Translations under genes and position numbers: made by a program | Notes under the pieces: generated by a model | The model's input: only the letters and a program-made list of their open reading frames with translations | Databases searched by the model: none | Told to the model about the DNA's origin: nothing | In this document: piece by piece, positions 16,034-24,225 of the stretch | Position numbering within the stretch: the first letter of the stretch is position 1 | Layout of the letters: every line of letters starts with the position of its first letter | Source of the DNA: Caldilineaceae bacterium | GTDB taxonomy: Bacteria; Chloroflexota; Anaerolineae; Caldilineales; Caldilineaceae | Length of the DNA: 45,410 nucleotides | NCBI GenBank assembly: GCA_018003515.1 | Contig: JAGNDO010000022.1 | Span: 1-45,410, forward strand | Direction: 5' to 3'

Positions 16034-18040
16034 ATGAAACGATCTATTCTGTATGCGGTCATCGCTGTGCTGTTGATAGCGGTGATCGCCCTGGCTGTAA
16101 TGCAGTTCACCGGTGGCAGCGGTGGCGGCGAGGAGAGCGCCGACACGGGCAGCATGACCGGTGATGTGGCCGCGCTGATCGCCGAGCGCGGCTTCACCAC
16201 GGACAATGTGGTGGCCGCCCTCAAGACCTATCTACCCAGCGGCGAACACGACCCGTATATCATGTTCTCGTCCGGCGGCCACAGCGGACAGGTGCATGTG
16301 ATCGGGATTCCGTCCATGCGCACCCTGCGCACCATCGGCGTCTTCACCCCGGAACCGTGGCAGGGCTATGGCTATGGGGACGAGGGCCAGATGGCCATGT
16401 TTGAAGCCGGGGACGTACTGGACAGCAACGTCACCTGGGGCGACAGCCATCACCCAGCCCTGTCGGAGACCGGCGGGCAATATGACGGCGAGTGGCTCTT
16501 TATCAACGACAAGGCCCAATCTCGAGTGGCCGTGATCGATCTGCGGGACTTCGAGACCAAGCAGATCATCAAGAATCCCATCGCCATGAACGACCACGGC
16601 GGCACCTTTGTCACCCCCAACACAGACTGGGTGGTCGAGGGCGGCCAGTACGCAGCGCCTCTGGGCGGTGCCTATGCGCCCATCTCCGAATATGACGACG
16701 AGTATCGGGGCATGATCACCTTCTGGAAGTTTGATCGAACTGCCGGTCGCATCGATCCCGCCCAGTCCTTCGCCATGGAACTGCCCCCCTACTGGCAGGA
16801 CCTGTGCGACGCTGGCAAGCTGGTCAGCGATGGCTGGGTCTTCTGCAACAGCTTCAACACCGAGCGGGCCACAGGCGGCTTCGGCGCGGTGGAAGGGGCG
16901 GTGCCCTTCGAGTCTGGTGCCAGCCAGAACGACATGGACTACATGCACGTGATCAATCTGAACAAAGCGGCTGAGATCGCCTTGGCCAACACCAACCGGG
17001 TCAACGACTTCAACGTCATCCCCATGCAGACGTCCATCGACGAAGGGCTGCTCTACTTCGTGCCCGAACCCAAGAGCCCCCACGGCGTGGACGTGGCCCC
17101 CAAGGGCGACTTCCTGGTCATCAGCGGCAAGCTGGACCCCCATGTGTCCGTCTTTAGCTTCGAGAAGATCCAGAAGGCGATTGCCGACGAGAACTGGACC
17201 CCGGACGCCTACGGCATCCCGGTGCTGGACTTCGATTCCGTCCTGGAAGCCCAGGTCGAGTTGGGTCTGGGACCCCTCCACACCCAGTATGACAACCAGG
17301 GCTATGCGTACACCAGCCTCTATCTGGACAGCGCCGTGGCCCGTTGGACCCTGGGTGGCGACTACGGCCACGCGGACCAGGCCTGGCAGCTGATCGACAA
17401 AGAATCCGTCCACTATAACGTGGGCCACATCGCCGCAGTTGAGGGCGACACCGTAGAGCCGGGGGGCAACTTCCTGGTCAGCCTGAACAAGTGGTCCGTG
17501 GATCGCTTCGCCAACGTGGGGCCGCTGCTGCCCCAGAACTTCCAGCTCATCGACATCAGCGGCGAAGGCCAGAGCCTGCAACTGCTCTACGATATGCCAA
17601 TGGGCATCGCCGAGCCCCACTACGCCCAGATCATGAAGGCGGAGCGGCTCAAGTCCATCCAGGTCTATCCCGAAGTGGGCTGGGATCCCCTGACCTGGGC
17701 TGTGAACCCCGATGCGCCCAAGCAGGGTGAAGAGCGGGTGGAGCGGGACGGCAAGAATGTAGAGATCTTCATGACCTCCATCCGCAGCCACTTCACGCCG
17801 GAACATATCGAGATCGAGCAGGGTGATAACGTCACTTGGCACATCACCAACATCGAGCGGGCGGTGGACGCGGTACATGGCTTCGCAGTCCCGGCCTACA
17901 ACATCAACCTGAGCATCGAGCCGGGCGAGACGGCCACGGTCAAGTTTGTGGCAGACAAGCCTGGTGTCTTCAGCTTCTACTGCACCGAGTTCTGCTCGGC
18001 CCTGCATCTGGAAATGACCGGATACTTGATGATCAAGTAG
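16034..18040 (+). CDS. nosZ: Nitrous-oxide reductase, clade II (Sec-dependent)
   Basis: A 668-residue copper enzyme reducing N2O to N2 outside the membrane. There is no twin-arginine signal: the N-terminus is MKRSILYAVIAVLLIAVIAL, a Sec-type signal or membrane anchor, which places it in clade II. The beta-propeller carries the CuZ His motifs (GDSHHPALSET, AMNDHGGTF, SPHGVDV, LGPLHTQYD, VGHIAAVEG, AEPHYAQ). The C-terminal cupredoxin domain holds the CuA motif Cys650-x3-Cys654-x3-His658-x2-Met661. AGGGAGAGGAG precedes the ATG. It opens the nos cluster and has its own regulated promoter; a hairpin at 18075-18113 follows the stop, so nosZ can be a single-gene transcript. All key ligands seem present. 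Confidence 0.97.
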   Translation: MKRSILYAVIAVLLIAVIALAVMQFTGGSGGGEESADTGSMTGDVAALIAERGFTTDNVVAALKTYLPSGEHDPYIMFSSGGHSGQVHVIGIPSMRTLRTIGVFTPEPWQGYGYGDEGQMAMFEAGDVLDSNVTWGDSHHPALSETGGQYDGEWLFINDKAQSRVAVIDLRDFETKQIIKNPIAMNDHGGTFVTPNTDWVVEGGQYAAPLGGAYAPISEYDDEYRGMITFWKFDRTAGRIDPAQSFAMELPPYWQDLCDAGKLVSDGWVFCNSFNTERATGGFGAVEGAVPFESGASQNDMDYMHVINLNKAAEIALANTNRVNDFNVIPMQTSIDEGLLYFVPEPKSPHGVDVAPKGDFLVISGKLDPHVSVFSFEKIQKAIADENWTPDAYGIPVLDFDSVLEAQVELGLGPLHTQYDNQGYAYTSLYLDSAVARWTLGGDYGHADQAWQLIDKESVHYNVGHIAAVEGDTVEPGGNFLVSLNKWSVDRFANVGPLLPQNFQLIDISGEGQSLQLLYDMPMGIAEPHYAQIMKAERLKSIQVYPEVGWDPLTWAVNPDAPKQGEERVERDGKNVEIFMTSIRSHFTPEHIEIEQGDNVTWHITNIERAVDAVHGFAVPAYNINLSIEPGETATVKFVADKPGVFSFYCTEFCSALHLEMTGYLMIK

Positions 18041-18074
18041 GGTTCGTTCGGTCTGTCGTGGTAAACTGAGGTAG

Positions 18075-18113
18075 AATAGAAGTCCGGCTTCTAGTGGAAG
18101 TCGGACTTCTATT
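18075..18113 (+). terminator. nosZ terminator hairpin
   Basis: AATAGAAGTCCG (18075-18086) pairs with CGGACTTCTATT (18102-18113), with an inner CTTC/GAAG stem. It lies 35 bases after the nosZ stop. Confidence 0.8.
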
Positions 18114-18145
18114 TGCCCCGGCGGTTTCGGCGGTCCGGCACCCCG

Positions 18146-18189
18146 TTGAGACAAAAGTCGCTGACCAGGACGACCGGTTACGGTATGGT
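18146..18189 (+). promoter_or_regulatory. nos operon promoter with GAC-AAAA-GTC dyad
   Basis: TTGAGACAAAAGTCGC at 18146-18161 (dyad centre 18154.5) and TATGGT at 18184-18189 give the same 29.5-base offset as at nosZ. The predicted leader to the next ATG is about 36 bases. Confidence 0.7.
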
Positions 18190-18231
18190 TAGCCCAACGA
18201 TTCACGCCAATCCACACCGAAGGAAACGACC

Positions 18232-18909
18232 ATGACCGACCCAACCGGTTCCACCCCAGCCTCTGCGCCAGCGGGAGTGTCCGAATCAGGCGAGAAATTG
18301 AGCGCCATTGCCCGCCTCTCCCGGCAACCGACCTTCCGCATCAGCACCATGTTTTTTGTGGCGGCGGCCATTCTGTTGGCCCTCTCCACCTTTTTTCCCT
18401 ATTGGCGCATGAGGTTGAACGCGCCCCAATACCCCAAGGGGCTTTACGTCACGGTTTATGTCAACCACATGACCGGTGATGTGGCCGAGATCGACGGCCT
18501 GAACCACTACATCGGCATGGCCCCTCTGAACAAAGCCGCCAAAATCGAGCGGGCCATCGCCCCCATCGCCATGGTGGTGATCGCCCTGCTGATCCTGGGC
18601 GTGGCCCTGATCCATAGCAAGTGGTTCGCCATCTTTGCCATCCCGGCCATGACCTTCCCCCTCATCTTCCTGGCGGATCTGTGGCTGTGGCTGCGCTTTT
18701 ATGGCAACAACCTGGACCCCACTGCGCCCCTGTCTTCGGCCATCAAACCCTTTACCCCCGCGGTTCTCTTCACGGGTCATGTGGGCCAGTTCAGCACCAC
18801 GGCCTGGGTGCTGCCCGGTTGGTATTTGGCCCTATTGGCCGCCATCCTGACCGGGGTGGGGCTGCACTTCCGGCGGCAGGCCCGGCTGGCCGCGGAAAAG
18901 GATGGTTGA
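18232..18909 (+). CDS. nos-cluster membrane protein (NosB-like)
   Basis: A 225-residue membrane protein with four or five transmembrane segments. A Pro/Ser-rich cytoplasmic start (1-35) leads to a first helix near residues 38-58, then an extracytoplasmic loop with LNAPQYPKGLYVTVYVNH and LNHYIGMAPL; the remaining helices fill residues 95-215. The YP-x-GL ... NHYIGM loop is typical of a protein encoded beside clade II nosZ; I equate it with NosB by position and topology only. AAGGAAA precedes the ATG. It is the first gene after the second regulated promoter and likely helps assembly of or electron transfer to NosZ. Confidence 0.65.
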   Translation: MTDPTGSTPASAPAGVSESGEKLSAIARLSRQPTFRISTMFFVAAAILLALSTFFPYWRMRLNAPQYPKGLYVTVYVNHMTGDVAEIDGLNHYIGMAPLNKAAKIERAIAPIAMVVIALLILGVALIHSKWFAIFAIPAMTFPLIFLADLWLWLRFYGNNLDPTAPLSSAIKPFTPAVLFTGHVGQFSTTAWVLPGWYLALLAAILTGVGLHFRRQARLAAEKDG

Positions 18910-18942
18910 TGGGTTGGTTTGGTCGTCGTTGACCAATTAGCC

Positions 18943-19018
18943 GCCAATCCAACCAGATCTCAACCAACCAGCCAACCGTCCAACCAACTCAAATCAACCA
19001 ATCAGCAAATCAACCAAC
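18943..19018 (+). repeat. CCAA/AACC-rich low-complexity leader
   Basis: AACCAACC-type units fill the gap before nosD, facing a GGTTGATGGGTTGGTTTGG stretch at 18904-18922 with which they can pair. No Shine-Dalgarno sequence is visible ahead of the nosD ATG. Confidence 0.7.
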
Positions 19019-21289
19019 ATGCCAACACTCCTCACCCTTCTCCTCACCCTATTCGCTCTCCTCGGCCAGACCACTGGGCCGGTGGATTTGCAGGCGATCT
19101 TGGACGCGGCCCAGCCGGGCAGCGTGGTGGAGATCCCGGCGGGGGTCTATGCGGGCAACTTTGTGGTGGATGTGCCCGTGCATCTGCTGGGGGTGGATGG
19201 ACCAGCCGGCGAGCGGGCAGTGCTGGACGGTCAGGAGCATGGCACGGTTCTGACCATCAACGCAGCGGGCACCATTGTGGAAAACCTGGTAATCCGGGCC
19301 GGAGGCAATGTCATCGACCAGGAGGATGGCGGCATCGTGGTCAACAAGGCCGCGGACACCCAACTCCTCAACAACCGGCTGGAAGATGTCCTCTATGGCA
19401 TCCGCAGCATCAGCTCGGACCGGCTGGTGGTGCGGGGCAACTACATCACCGGCAAGGAACTGGATGTGGCCCGGCGAGGTGATGGTCTGCGCATTTGGCA
19501 GAGCGAAGCGTGTCTTGTGGAAGGCAACACCATCGAACGGGTGCGGGATGCCATCTTCTGGTTTAGCGACGGCACCACCATCCGGGACAACACCTTCCAC
19601 GACAGCCGGTATGGCATCCACATGATGTACACCGACGCCATGCAGGTGTTGGACAACGATCTCCACGGCAACTCCGTGGGAGCCTATCTTATGTACAGTT
19701 CCAACGTGGTGATCCGGGGCAACACCTTCCGCAACAACCGGGGGCCCAGCGGCTATGGCGTGGCCCTCAAGGACATGGACATGGTCACGGTCACGGATAA
19801 CTATTTCTTCGACAACCGGGTGGGCCTCTTCTTTGACAACTCGCCCAGCCGGGTGGACATCACCCAGCCGATTGAGCGCAACGTGTTGGCCTACAACGAC
19901 ATCGGCGTGTTGATGATGCCAGCGGTCAAGCGCAACCTGCTCGTGGGCAACACCTTTGTGGACAACATCGAGCAGGTGGGTGTCAAGGGCGGGGGCAGCA
20001 ACCCTGGGGATGAGTTGGGGGGCAACAGCTGGGATGGCAACTATTGGAGCGACTACGTGGGCTATGACACCGCGGGCCAGGGCATTGGGGATCTGCCCTA
20101 TCGCGCCGAGCGGCTCTTCGAGAATCTGGCCGACCGCTATCCGGCCCTCCAGGTCTTCTACTTTAGCCCAGCAGAGCAGGCGGTGAATCTGGCCGCCCAG
20201 GCCTTCCCGGTGATCAAGCCCAAGCCCAAACTCACGGACATCATGCCCCGCATGGCCCCCATCCTGCCCAACGCCGTCCCCTTCACCCCCCAGCCGGATG
20301 GTCGCCTGGGCTGGCTGGCCGGGGCGCTGCTCCTGGCCGCCGCCGGGCTGTTGAGCAGTCAATTTCGCCGCCACACATCCCCACTGGCAGCCCTGGCAGC
20401 AGAGCCGACACCCGTTCTTCCGGCAGAATTGTCAACCCCAATCCACACCGGTGATTCGCCATTCGCCATTCGCCATTCGAAAGATGCACCCATGATCACG
20501 GTCAGAAACCTCACCAAAACCTACCCCCGCCCAGGCCGCTCGTGGTGGAGCGACGAGACCATCACCGCGGTGAATGACCTGAGCTTTGAATTGGCCGAGG
20601 GGGGCGCGCTGGCCTTGTGGGGCGTCAACGGCGCGGGCAAGACCACGGTACTCAAGTGCCTGTTGGGTCTCTTGCGCTGTCAGGGCGAGTTGCGGCTCAA
20701 TGGTTTTGACCTGGCCAAGGATGGCCGGGCCGCCCGCCACTATTTGGGCTATGTGCCCCAGGAACTCTCCTTCCACAACGACCTGAGCGTGGCCGAGAGT
20801 TGCCGCTTTTACGCCAAATTGAAGAACGTCTCCCTGGACCGCATCCCCGTGGTGCTGGGCCAGGTGGGGCTGACCGCCCAGGAACGCAAGGCTGTGGGTG
20901 CCCTCTCTGGTGGTATGAAACAGCGACTGGCCCTGGCCCTGGCCCTGCTGGGTGACCCGCCGGTCCTGCTCCTGGACGAGCCGACCAGCAACCTGGACGC
21001 GGCCACCCGTGACGAATTTGTGGCCCTGCTCAACGACCTGCGGCGGGGGGGCAAGACCCTGCTCTTCACCAGCCATCACCGGGAAGAGGTGGAGGCGTTG
21101 GCCGAGCATGTGCTGGTGCTGCAAGACGGGCGCATCGTGGCCCAAGGCGCACCGGCAGAGGTGTTGGACGGGCGCACGGCCATCGTGACCGCGGCTGCGC
21201 AGCGAATAGGCGGCGGGGATCCGGGTGCCAAAGCGCTTACGACGAGCCTGGGTTGGGACGGACAGGCTATCCCAGAGGCAGCGGATTAA
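19019..21289 (+). CDS. NosD-NosF fusion: periplasmic copper-site protein joined to ABC ATPase
   Basis: One uninterrupted 756-codon frame covers two normally separate proteins. Residues 1-25 are a signal peptide; 30-390 form the parallel beta-helix of NosD (repeats such as GNTFRNNRG); a transmembrane segment lies near 425-445. Residues 475-487 (GDSPFAIRHSKDA) are translated from ATTCGCC repeats. From Met492 comes a complete NosF ATPase: Walker A GVNGAGKTTVLK, signature LSGGMKQR, Walker B VLLLDEPTSNLD and the switch His in FTSHH. Topology fits: the beta-helix outside, ATPase inside. Known NosDFY complexes have one NosD per two NosF, so an internal start at ATG 20492 may also be used. With NosY this delivers the copper-cluster component. 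Confidence 0.85.
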   Translation: MPTLLTLLLTLFALLGQTTGPVDLQAILDAAQPGSVVEIPAGVYAGNFVVDVPVHLLGVDGPAGERAVLDGQEHGTVLTINAAGTIVENLVIRAGGNVIDQEDGGIVVNKAADTQLLNNRLEDVLYGIRSISSDRLVVRGNYITGKELDVARRGDGLRIWQSEACLVEGNTIERVRDAIFWFSDGTTIRDNTFHDSRYGIHMMYTDAMQVLDNDLHGNSVGAYLMYSSNVVIRGNTFRNNRGPSGYGVALKDMDMVTVTDNYFFDNRVGLFFDNSPSRVDITQPIERNVLAYNDIGVLMMPAVKRNLLVGNTFVDNIEQVGVKGGGSNPGDELGGNSWDGNYWSDYVGYDTAGQGIGDLPYRAERLFENLADRYPALQVFYFSPAEQAVNLAAQAFPVIKPKPKLTDIMPRMAPILPNAVPFTPQPDGRLGWLAGALLLAAAGLLSSQFRRHTSPLAALAAEPTPVLPAELSTPIHTGDSPFAIRHSKDAPMITVRNLTKTYPRPGRSWWSDETITAVNDLSFELAEGGALALWGVNGAGKTTVLKCLLGLLRCQGELRLNGFDLAKDGRAARHYLGYVPQELSFHNDLSVAESCRFYAKLKNVSLDRIPVVLGQVGLTAQERKAVGALSGGMKQRLALALALLGDPPVLLLDEPTSNLDAATRDEFVALLNDLRRGGKTLLFTSHHREEVEALAEHVLVLQDGRIVAQGAPAEVLDGRTAIVTAAAQRIGGGDPGAKALTTSLGWDGQAIPEAAD
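20454..20479 (+). repeat. ATTCGCC heptamer repeat inside the NosD-NosF frame
   Basis: About 3.7 copies of a 7-base unit lie at the junction between NosD and NosF. Gain or loss of one unit would shift the frame and split the fusion into two genes. Confidence 0.85.
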
Positions 21290-21306
21290 GCAGAGTCCAC
21301 CCGCAC

Positions 21307-21330
21307 ACCCGCCGGTCACGGACCGGCTAC
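21307..21330. repeat. GGTCACGGACC repeat, half copy
   Basis: ACCCGCCGGTCACGGACCGG at 21307-21326 followed by CTAC matches the right arm of the elements at 10121 and 10891. No left arm is present. It lies between the nosDF and nosY genes. Confidence 0.75.
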
Positions 21331-21383
21331 GAACACACAAGTCCCGCAACACTCAATACACGATACACGATTTGAGGACTTCC

Positions 21384-22214
21384 ATGAAACTCCAAACCAT
21401 CACCACCCTGGCCGGATATGAACTGCGGGCCTCCCTGCGCAACCGCTGGTTTGGCCTCTACACCGTGGCCTTTGTCGCCCTCACCGGCGCGTTGAGCAGC
21501 CTCTCCCTCAGCGGGTCGGGCATGTTTGGCTTTGCCGGCTTTGGCCGCACAGCCGCCAGCCTGATCAACCTGGTGCTGTTGATCGTGCCCCTCATGGGCC
21601 TCACCATCGGGGCCCAAGGCCTGGCTGGGGAGCGGGAGAGCGGAACCCTGGGCTATCTGCTCACCCAGCCCATCAGCCGGGGGGAGGTGTTGGTGGGCAA
21701 GCTGTTAGGATTGGGCGCGGCATTGTTGGCCGCCCTGCTTTTGGGCTTTGGCCTCTCCGGTCTGCTGATTGCGTACCAAGGCGGCACGGTCGAAGTGCAG
21801 CGTTACGCCGCGCTGGTGGGCTTCTCCCTGCTCCTGGCCTTGGTCACGTTGAGTTTGGGATTGTTTATCTCGGCGTGGAGCCGGAGCAGCGCTTTGGCCG
21901 TGGGGTTGGCCCTCTTTGTCTGGCTGGCCCTGGTCTTCTTTGGGGATCTGGGGCTGATGGGCACGGCCATCGCCATGCGCATGGACATCCACACCCTTTT
22001 TGGCCTGTCGCTGATCAATCCGTTGCAGGTCTTCAAAATCGCCACAGTCAACGCCCTGCGCGCCAGTTTAGAGGTGCTGGGACCGGCTGGCATCTACGCC
22101 ACCCGCACCTATGGCCAGGCCCTTGTGGCCATGTTGGCCGCTATCTTGGCGGCGTGGATCGTCGTCCCCATGTTGGGGGCATACGTGCGCTTCCGCATGG
22201 AAGGAGATTTTTAA
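21384..22214 (+). CDS. nosY: NosY ABC transporter permease
   Basis: A 276-residue membrane protein with six transmembrane segments, the permease of NosDFY, which moves a sulphur-containing component needed for the NosZ CuZ centre. It has the family segment GLAGERESGTLGYLLTQPISR after the second helix and a conserved AWSRSSALAVG. The ATG at 21384 has GAGG about 8 bases upstream; the frame extends upstream to 21225 but that overlaps the end of nosDF and the repeat. nosL begins 3 bases after its stop, so the two are cotranslated. Confidence 0.93.
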   Translation: MKLQTITTLAGYELRASLRNRWFGLYTVAFVALTGALSSLSLSGSGMFGFAGFGRTAASLINLVLLIVPLMGLTIGAQGLAGERESGTLGYLLTQPISRGEVLVGKLLGLGAALLAALLLGFGLSGLLIAYQGGTVEVQRYAALVGFSLLLALVTLSLGLFISAWSRSSALAVGLALFVWLALVFFGDLGLMGTAIAMRMDIHTLFGLSLINPLQVFKIATVNALRASLEVLGPAGIYATRTYGQALVAMLAAILAAWIVVPMLGAYVRFRMEGDF

Positions 22215-22217
22215 GCA

Positions 22218-22739
22218 ATGGGCAAATTGACCATGCACAATGCACAATGGAAAATGGGGCGGGGTTTGCCGTCTGTTTTTTTGTTGATTTTGGTTTTGAT
22301 GGTGTCAGGCTGCGGGGGGCCAAAGGTGACGCCGGAGATGCCGCCGGAGATCCGCTATGGGGAGGATGTGTGCGTCCAGTGCGGGATGATCATCAGCGAT
22401 GAACGGTATGCGGCCGGGCTGGTGGTAGAGACTGCCCCCAGCACCTATGCCCACCGCATCTTTGACGACATCGGCGGCATGTTCGTCTATGCCGCAGAAC
22501 ACAGGGACAACGAAACCATTGTAAGCTACTTCGTACACGACTACACCAGCCTGGCCTGGATCGACGCCCAAACCGCCAGCTTCGTCTCCAGCCAGACGGT
22601 CCTGACCCCAATGGGCTTTGGCCTCTCCGCCTTTGAAGACTCTGCTGCTGCCCAAGCCATGGCCGAAGTCTGGGGCGGTCAGATACTCAGTTTTGATGAT
22701 GTGCAGAAAGCGGGCATCTCCATGCCCAGCATGAATTGA
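22218..22739 (+). CDS. nosL: NosL copper-chaperone lipoprotein
   Basis: A 173-residue lipoprotein that delivers Cu(I) for NosZ maturation. The lipobox is MVSGC near residue 32; the copper-binding motif CVQCGM lies at about residues 52-57, and IFDDIGGMF and YTSLAWIDA are NosL family segments. The first 12 residues (MGKLTMHNAQWK) come from a TGCACAATG-like repeat, so the true start may be the ATG at 22254, which gives a normal signal peptide; however AAGGAG precedes the 22218 ATG. It ends the nosDF-nosY-nosL run; a palindrome at 22749-22769 follows. Confidence 0.93.
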   Translation: MGKLTMHNAQWKMGRGLPSVFLLILVLMVSGCGGPKVTPEMPPEIRYGEDVCVQCGMIISDERYAAGLVVETAPSTYAHRIFDDIGGMFVYAAEHRDNETIVSYFVHDYTSLAWIDAQTASFVSSQTVLTPMGFGLSAFEDSAAAQAMAEVWGGQILSFDDVQKAGISMPSMN

Positions 22740-22748
22740 TCCACGAGG

Positions 22749-22769
22749 GGTGCGGTTAAAAACCGCACC
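22749..22769. repeat. GTGCGGTT / AACCGCAC palindrome, copy 1
   Basis: A 21-base palindrome with an AAA centre located just after nosL; it may stop or attenuate transcription. Two further copies form a 25-bp inverted pair at 24556-24627. Confidence 0.8.
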
Positions 22770-22836
22770 GACAGCCTTAATTTTGATTCCGACAAAACCG
22801 AATTGTTTCCAAATTTCTCAGGAGGAAATCTAGCCA

Positions 22837-23256
22837 ATGCGTAAACACTCTCTTCTTACCCTTCTCATCATGATTCTGCTTTTGGGCGCGATGGCCGCTT
22901 GTGGCGGAGACGACAAGGCCGATGCCAAGCCCACCACCGCTCCCGCCGCCACAGAGGTTCCCCAGATGGTCGGGGACGCCAAGGCTGGCGAGGCGGTCTT
23001 CATGAGCATCTGCGTGGCCTGTCACGGGCCAAACGCCGAGGGCCTGCCCAACCTTGGCAAAAGCATGCACCCCAACGACAGCGACTTTATCCGCACGTCC
23101 AGCGACACAGAGTTGGTTGAATTCATCAAAGTGGGCCGCACGCCGGATGATCCGTTGAACACCACGGGCGTGGGGATGCCTGCCAAGGGCGGCAACCCGG
23201 CCATCACCGAGCAACAACTGTATGACGTGGTGGCCTGGATGCGCACGTTGGAATAG
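22837..23256 (+). CDS. Monohaem cytochrome c lipoprotein
   Basis: A 139-residue cytochrome c. The signal peptide ends in a lipobox (LGAMAAC), then a Thr/Pro/Ala spacer of about 25 residues, then one haem-binding motif CVACH near residue 63 and a probable distal Met in GVGMPAKGGNP. It is anchored on the outer face of the membrane and likely passes electrons to NosZ. A strong AGGAGG lies ahead of the ATG. It follows nosL after 97 bases and has two terminator-like hairpins (23269-23357) downstream. This is a standard component of clade II nos loci, where cytochromes c replace NosR. Confidence 0.92.
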   Translation: MRKHSLLTLLIMILLLGAMAACGGDDKADAKPTTAPAATEVPQMVGDAKAGEAVFMSICVACHGPNAEGLPNLGKSMHPNDSDFIRTSSDTELVEFIKVGRTPDDPLNTTGVGMPAKGGNPAITEQQLYDVVAWMRTLE

Positions 23257-23268
23257 GAATCCACACCA

Positions 23269-23357
23269 ACCTTCCTGGAAGCTGGCAGCTTCCAGGAAGG
23301 TGAAAAACGAGCGGTCTGCCCAGCAGCTGTGATAGACTGGGCAGACCGCTCGTTTTT
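23269..23357 (+). terminator. Two tandem hairpins
   Basis: The first (23269-23301) is a perfect 15-bp stem ACCTTCCTGGAAGCT with a GGC loop. The second (23303-23357) is a 21-bp perfect stem with A5/T5 ends. They lie between the cytochrome gene and the Crp/Fnr gene; the second ends 28 bases before the next ATG. Confidence 0.88.
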
Positions 23358-23384
23358 CGTTCACCCACCCACGGAGCCGCACCC

Positions 23385-24077
23385 ATGCCCACCCAACGAC
23401 CCCACAACGACTATCTGATCCAGGCCATCGACGGCATGGCCATCCTCTCTGGTCTGGGAGCGGCCGGCGTGCGGGAGGTGGCCCAGGCCGCCATCTGGCG
23501 GGAATTTGCCCAGGGGGGCATTGTCTTTTTGGAGGAGGAGGAGAGCCTCGGTCTCTGCCATCTCTACAGCGGCTGGCTCAAAGTGGTCAAAATGTCGTTG
23601 GATGGACGGGAACAGGTTCTGCGCCACCTGGGGCCGGGGGAAACCTTCAACGAAGTGGGCGCACTCTCCCAACGCCCGAACCCGGCCACGGTCATCGCCC
23701 TGGAACCGGCGGGCCTCTGGATCATCCCCCGCCAGGCCATCCAGCAAATCATCCTCAGCCACCCGGAATTGGCCATGCCCATCTTGGCCAACATGGCCAA
23801 CCGCATGGCCGGCCTGGTCAACTTGGTGGCCGAACTCTCCCTGCACTCCGTGGAAGCCCGCCTGGCCCGCTTCCTCTTGGAGCAAGCCAGCGACAATGTC
23901 ATGCAACGCCAGCCCTGGGCCACCTACGCCGAACTGGCCGCCCGCCTGGGCACCGTCCCCGATGTCTTCAGCCGCGCCTTGCGCAGCCTCTCCGAAGCCG
24001 GATTGATCCAAGTAGACCGCCAATCCATCCGCATCCTGGACCGGGCCGGGCTAGAAAGCCGGGCCAACCTGGTATAA
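23385..24077 (+). CDS. Crp/Fnr-family transcriptional regulator (copy 1)
   Basis: A 230-residue regulator. Residues 20-135 form the cyclic-nucleotide-binding-like barrel (GPGETFNEVGAL is the typical loop); a long dimer helix follows near 125-150; the C-terminal winged helix has recognition helix VPDVFSRALRSL, with the FNR-like D-x-x-S-R. Only one Cys lies in the sensor domain, so it does not carry an FNR 4Fe-4S cluster; an NNR/DNR-type NO sensor with haem is an inference from context. It sits among nos genes and is a candidate for binding the GAC-n4-GTC sites. ATG is preceded only by a hairpin. Confidence 0.9.
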   Translation: MPTQRPHNDYLIQAIDGMAILSGLGAAGVREVAQAAIWREFAQGGIVFLEEEESLGLCHLYSGWLKVVKMSLDGREQVLRHLGPGETFNEVGALSQRPNPATVIALEPAGLWIIPRQAIQQIILSHPELAMPILANMANRMAGLVNLVAELSLHSVEARLARFLLEQASDNVMQRQPWATYAELAARLGTVPDVFSRALRSLSEAGLIQVDRQSIRILDRAGLESRANLV

Positions 24078-24118
24078 TCCCCAATCCCCCAACCCCCAAC
24101 CCCCAACCCCCAATCCCA
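24078..24118. repeat. CCCCAAT tandem repeat (single arm)
   Basis: C-rich units (CCCCAACCC) directly after the regulator stop. They correspond to the right arm of the elements at 3912 and 14042; no left arm is found. Confidence 0.75.
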
Positions 24119-24130
24119 TCTTCCTCAACC

Positions 24131-24171
24131 CGACAAAAGTCGTGGCATTTTGCGCGCCAAAGGAGTATGCT
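24131..24171 (+). promoter_or_regulatory. Cupin promoter with GAC-AAAA-GTC dyad
   Basis: CGACAAAAGTCG (24131-24142, a full palindrome except for the A-tract) with centre 24136.5 and TATGCT at 24166-24171, again 29.5 bases apart. Confidence 0.7.
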
Positions 24172-24225
24172 CTGCTCAGGCAACATCAACTTTTCGCCTG
24201 AATCAGCTATCTCAAGGAGCCAATC

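Noticed and set aside
16232-18244. A 670-codon minus-strand frame opposite nosZ
   Set aside because: nosZ on the plus strand has all copper ligands; the antisense frame has no recognisable domain and arises from GC-rich codon bias.
22788-22801. GACAAAACCG upstream of the cytochrome c gene as another dyad site
   Set aside because: The right half does not match GTC, and 29.5 bases downstream is the ribosome binding site rather than a -10 hexamer.
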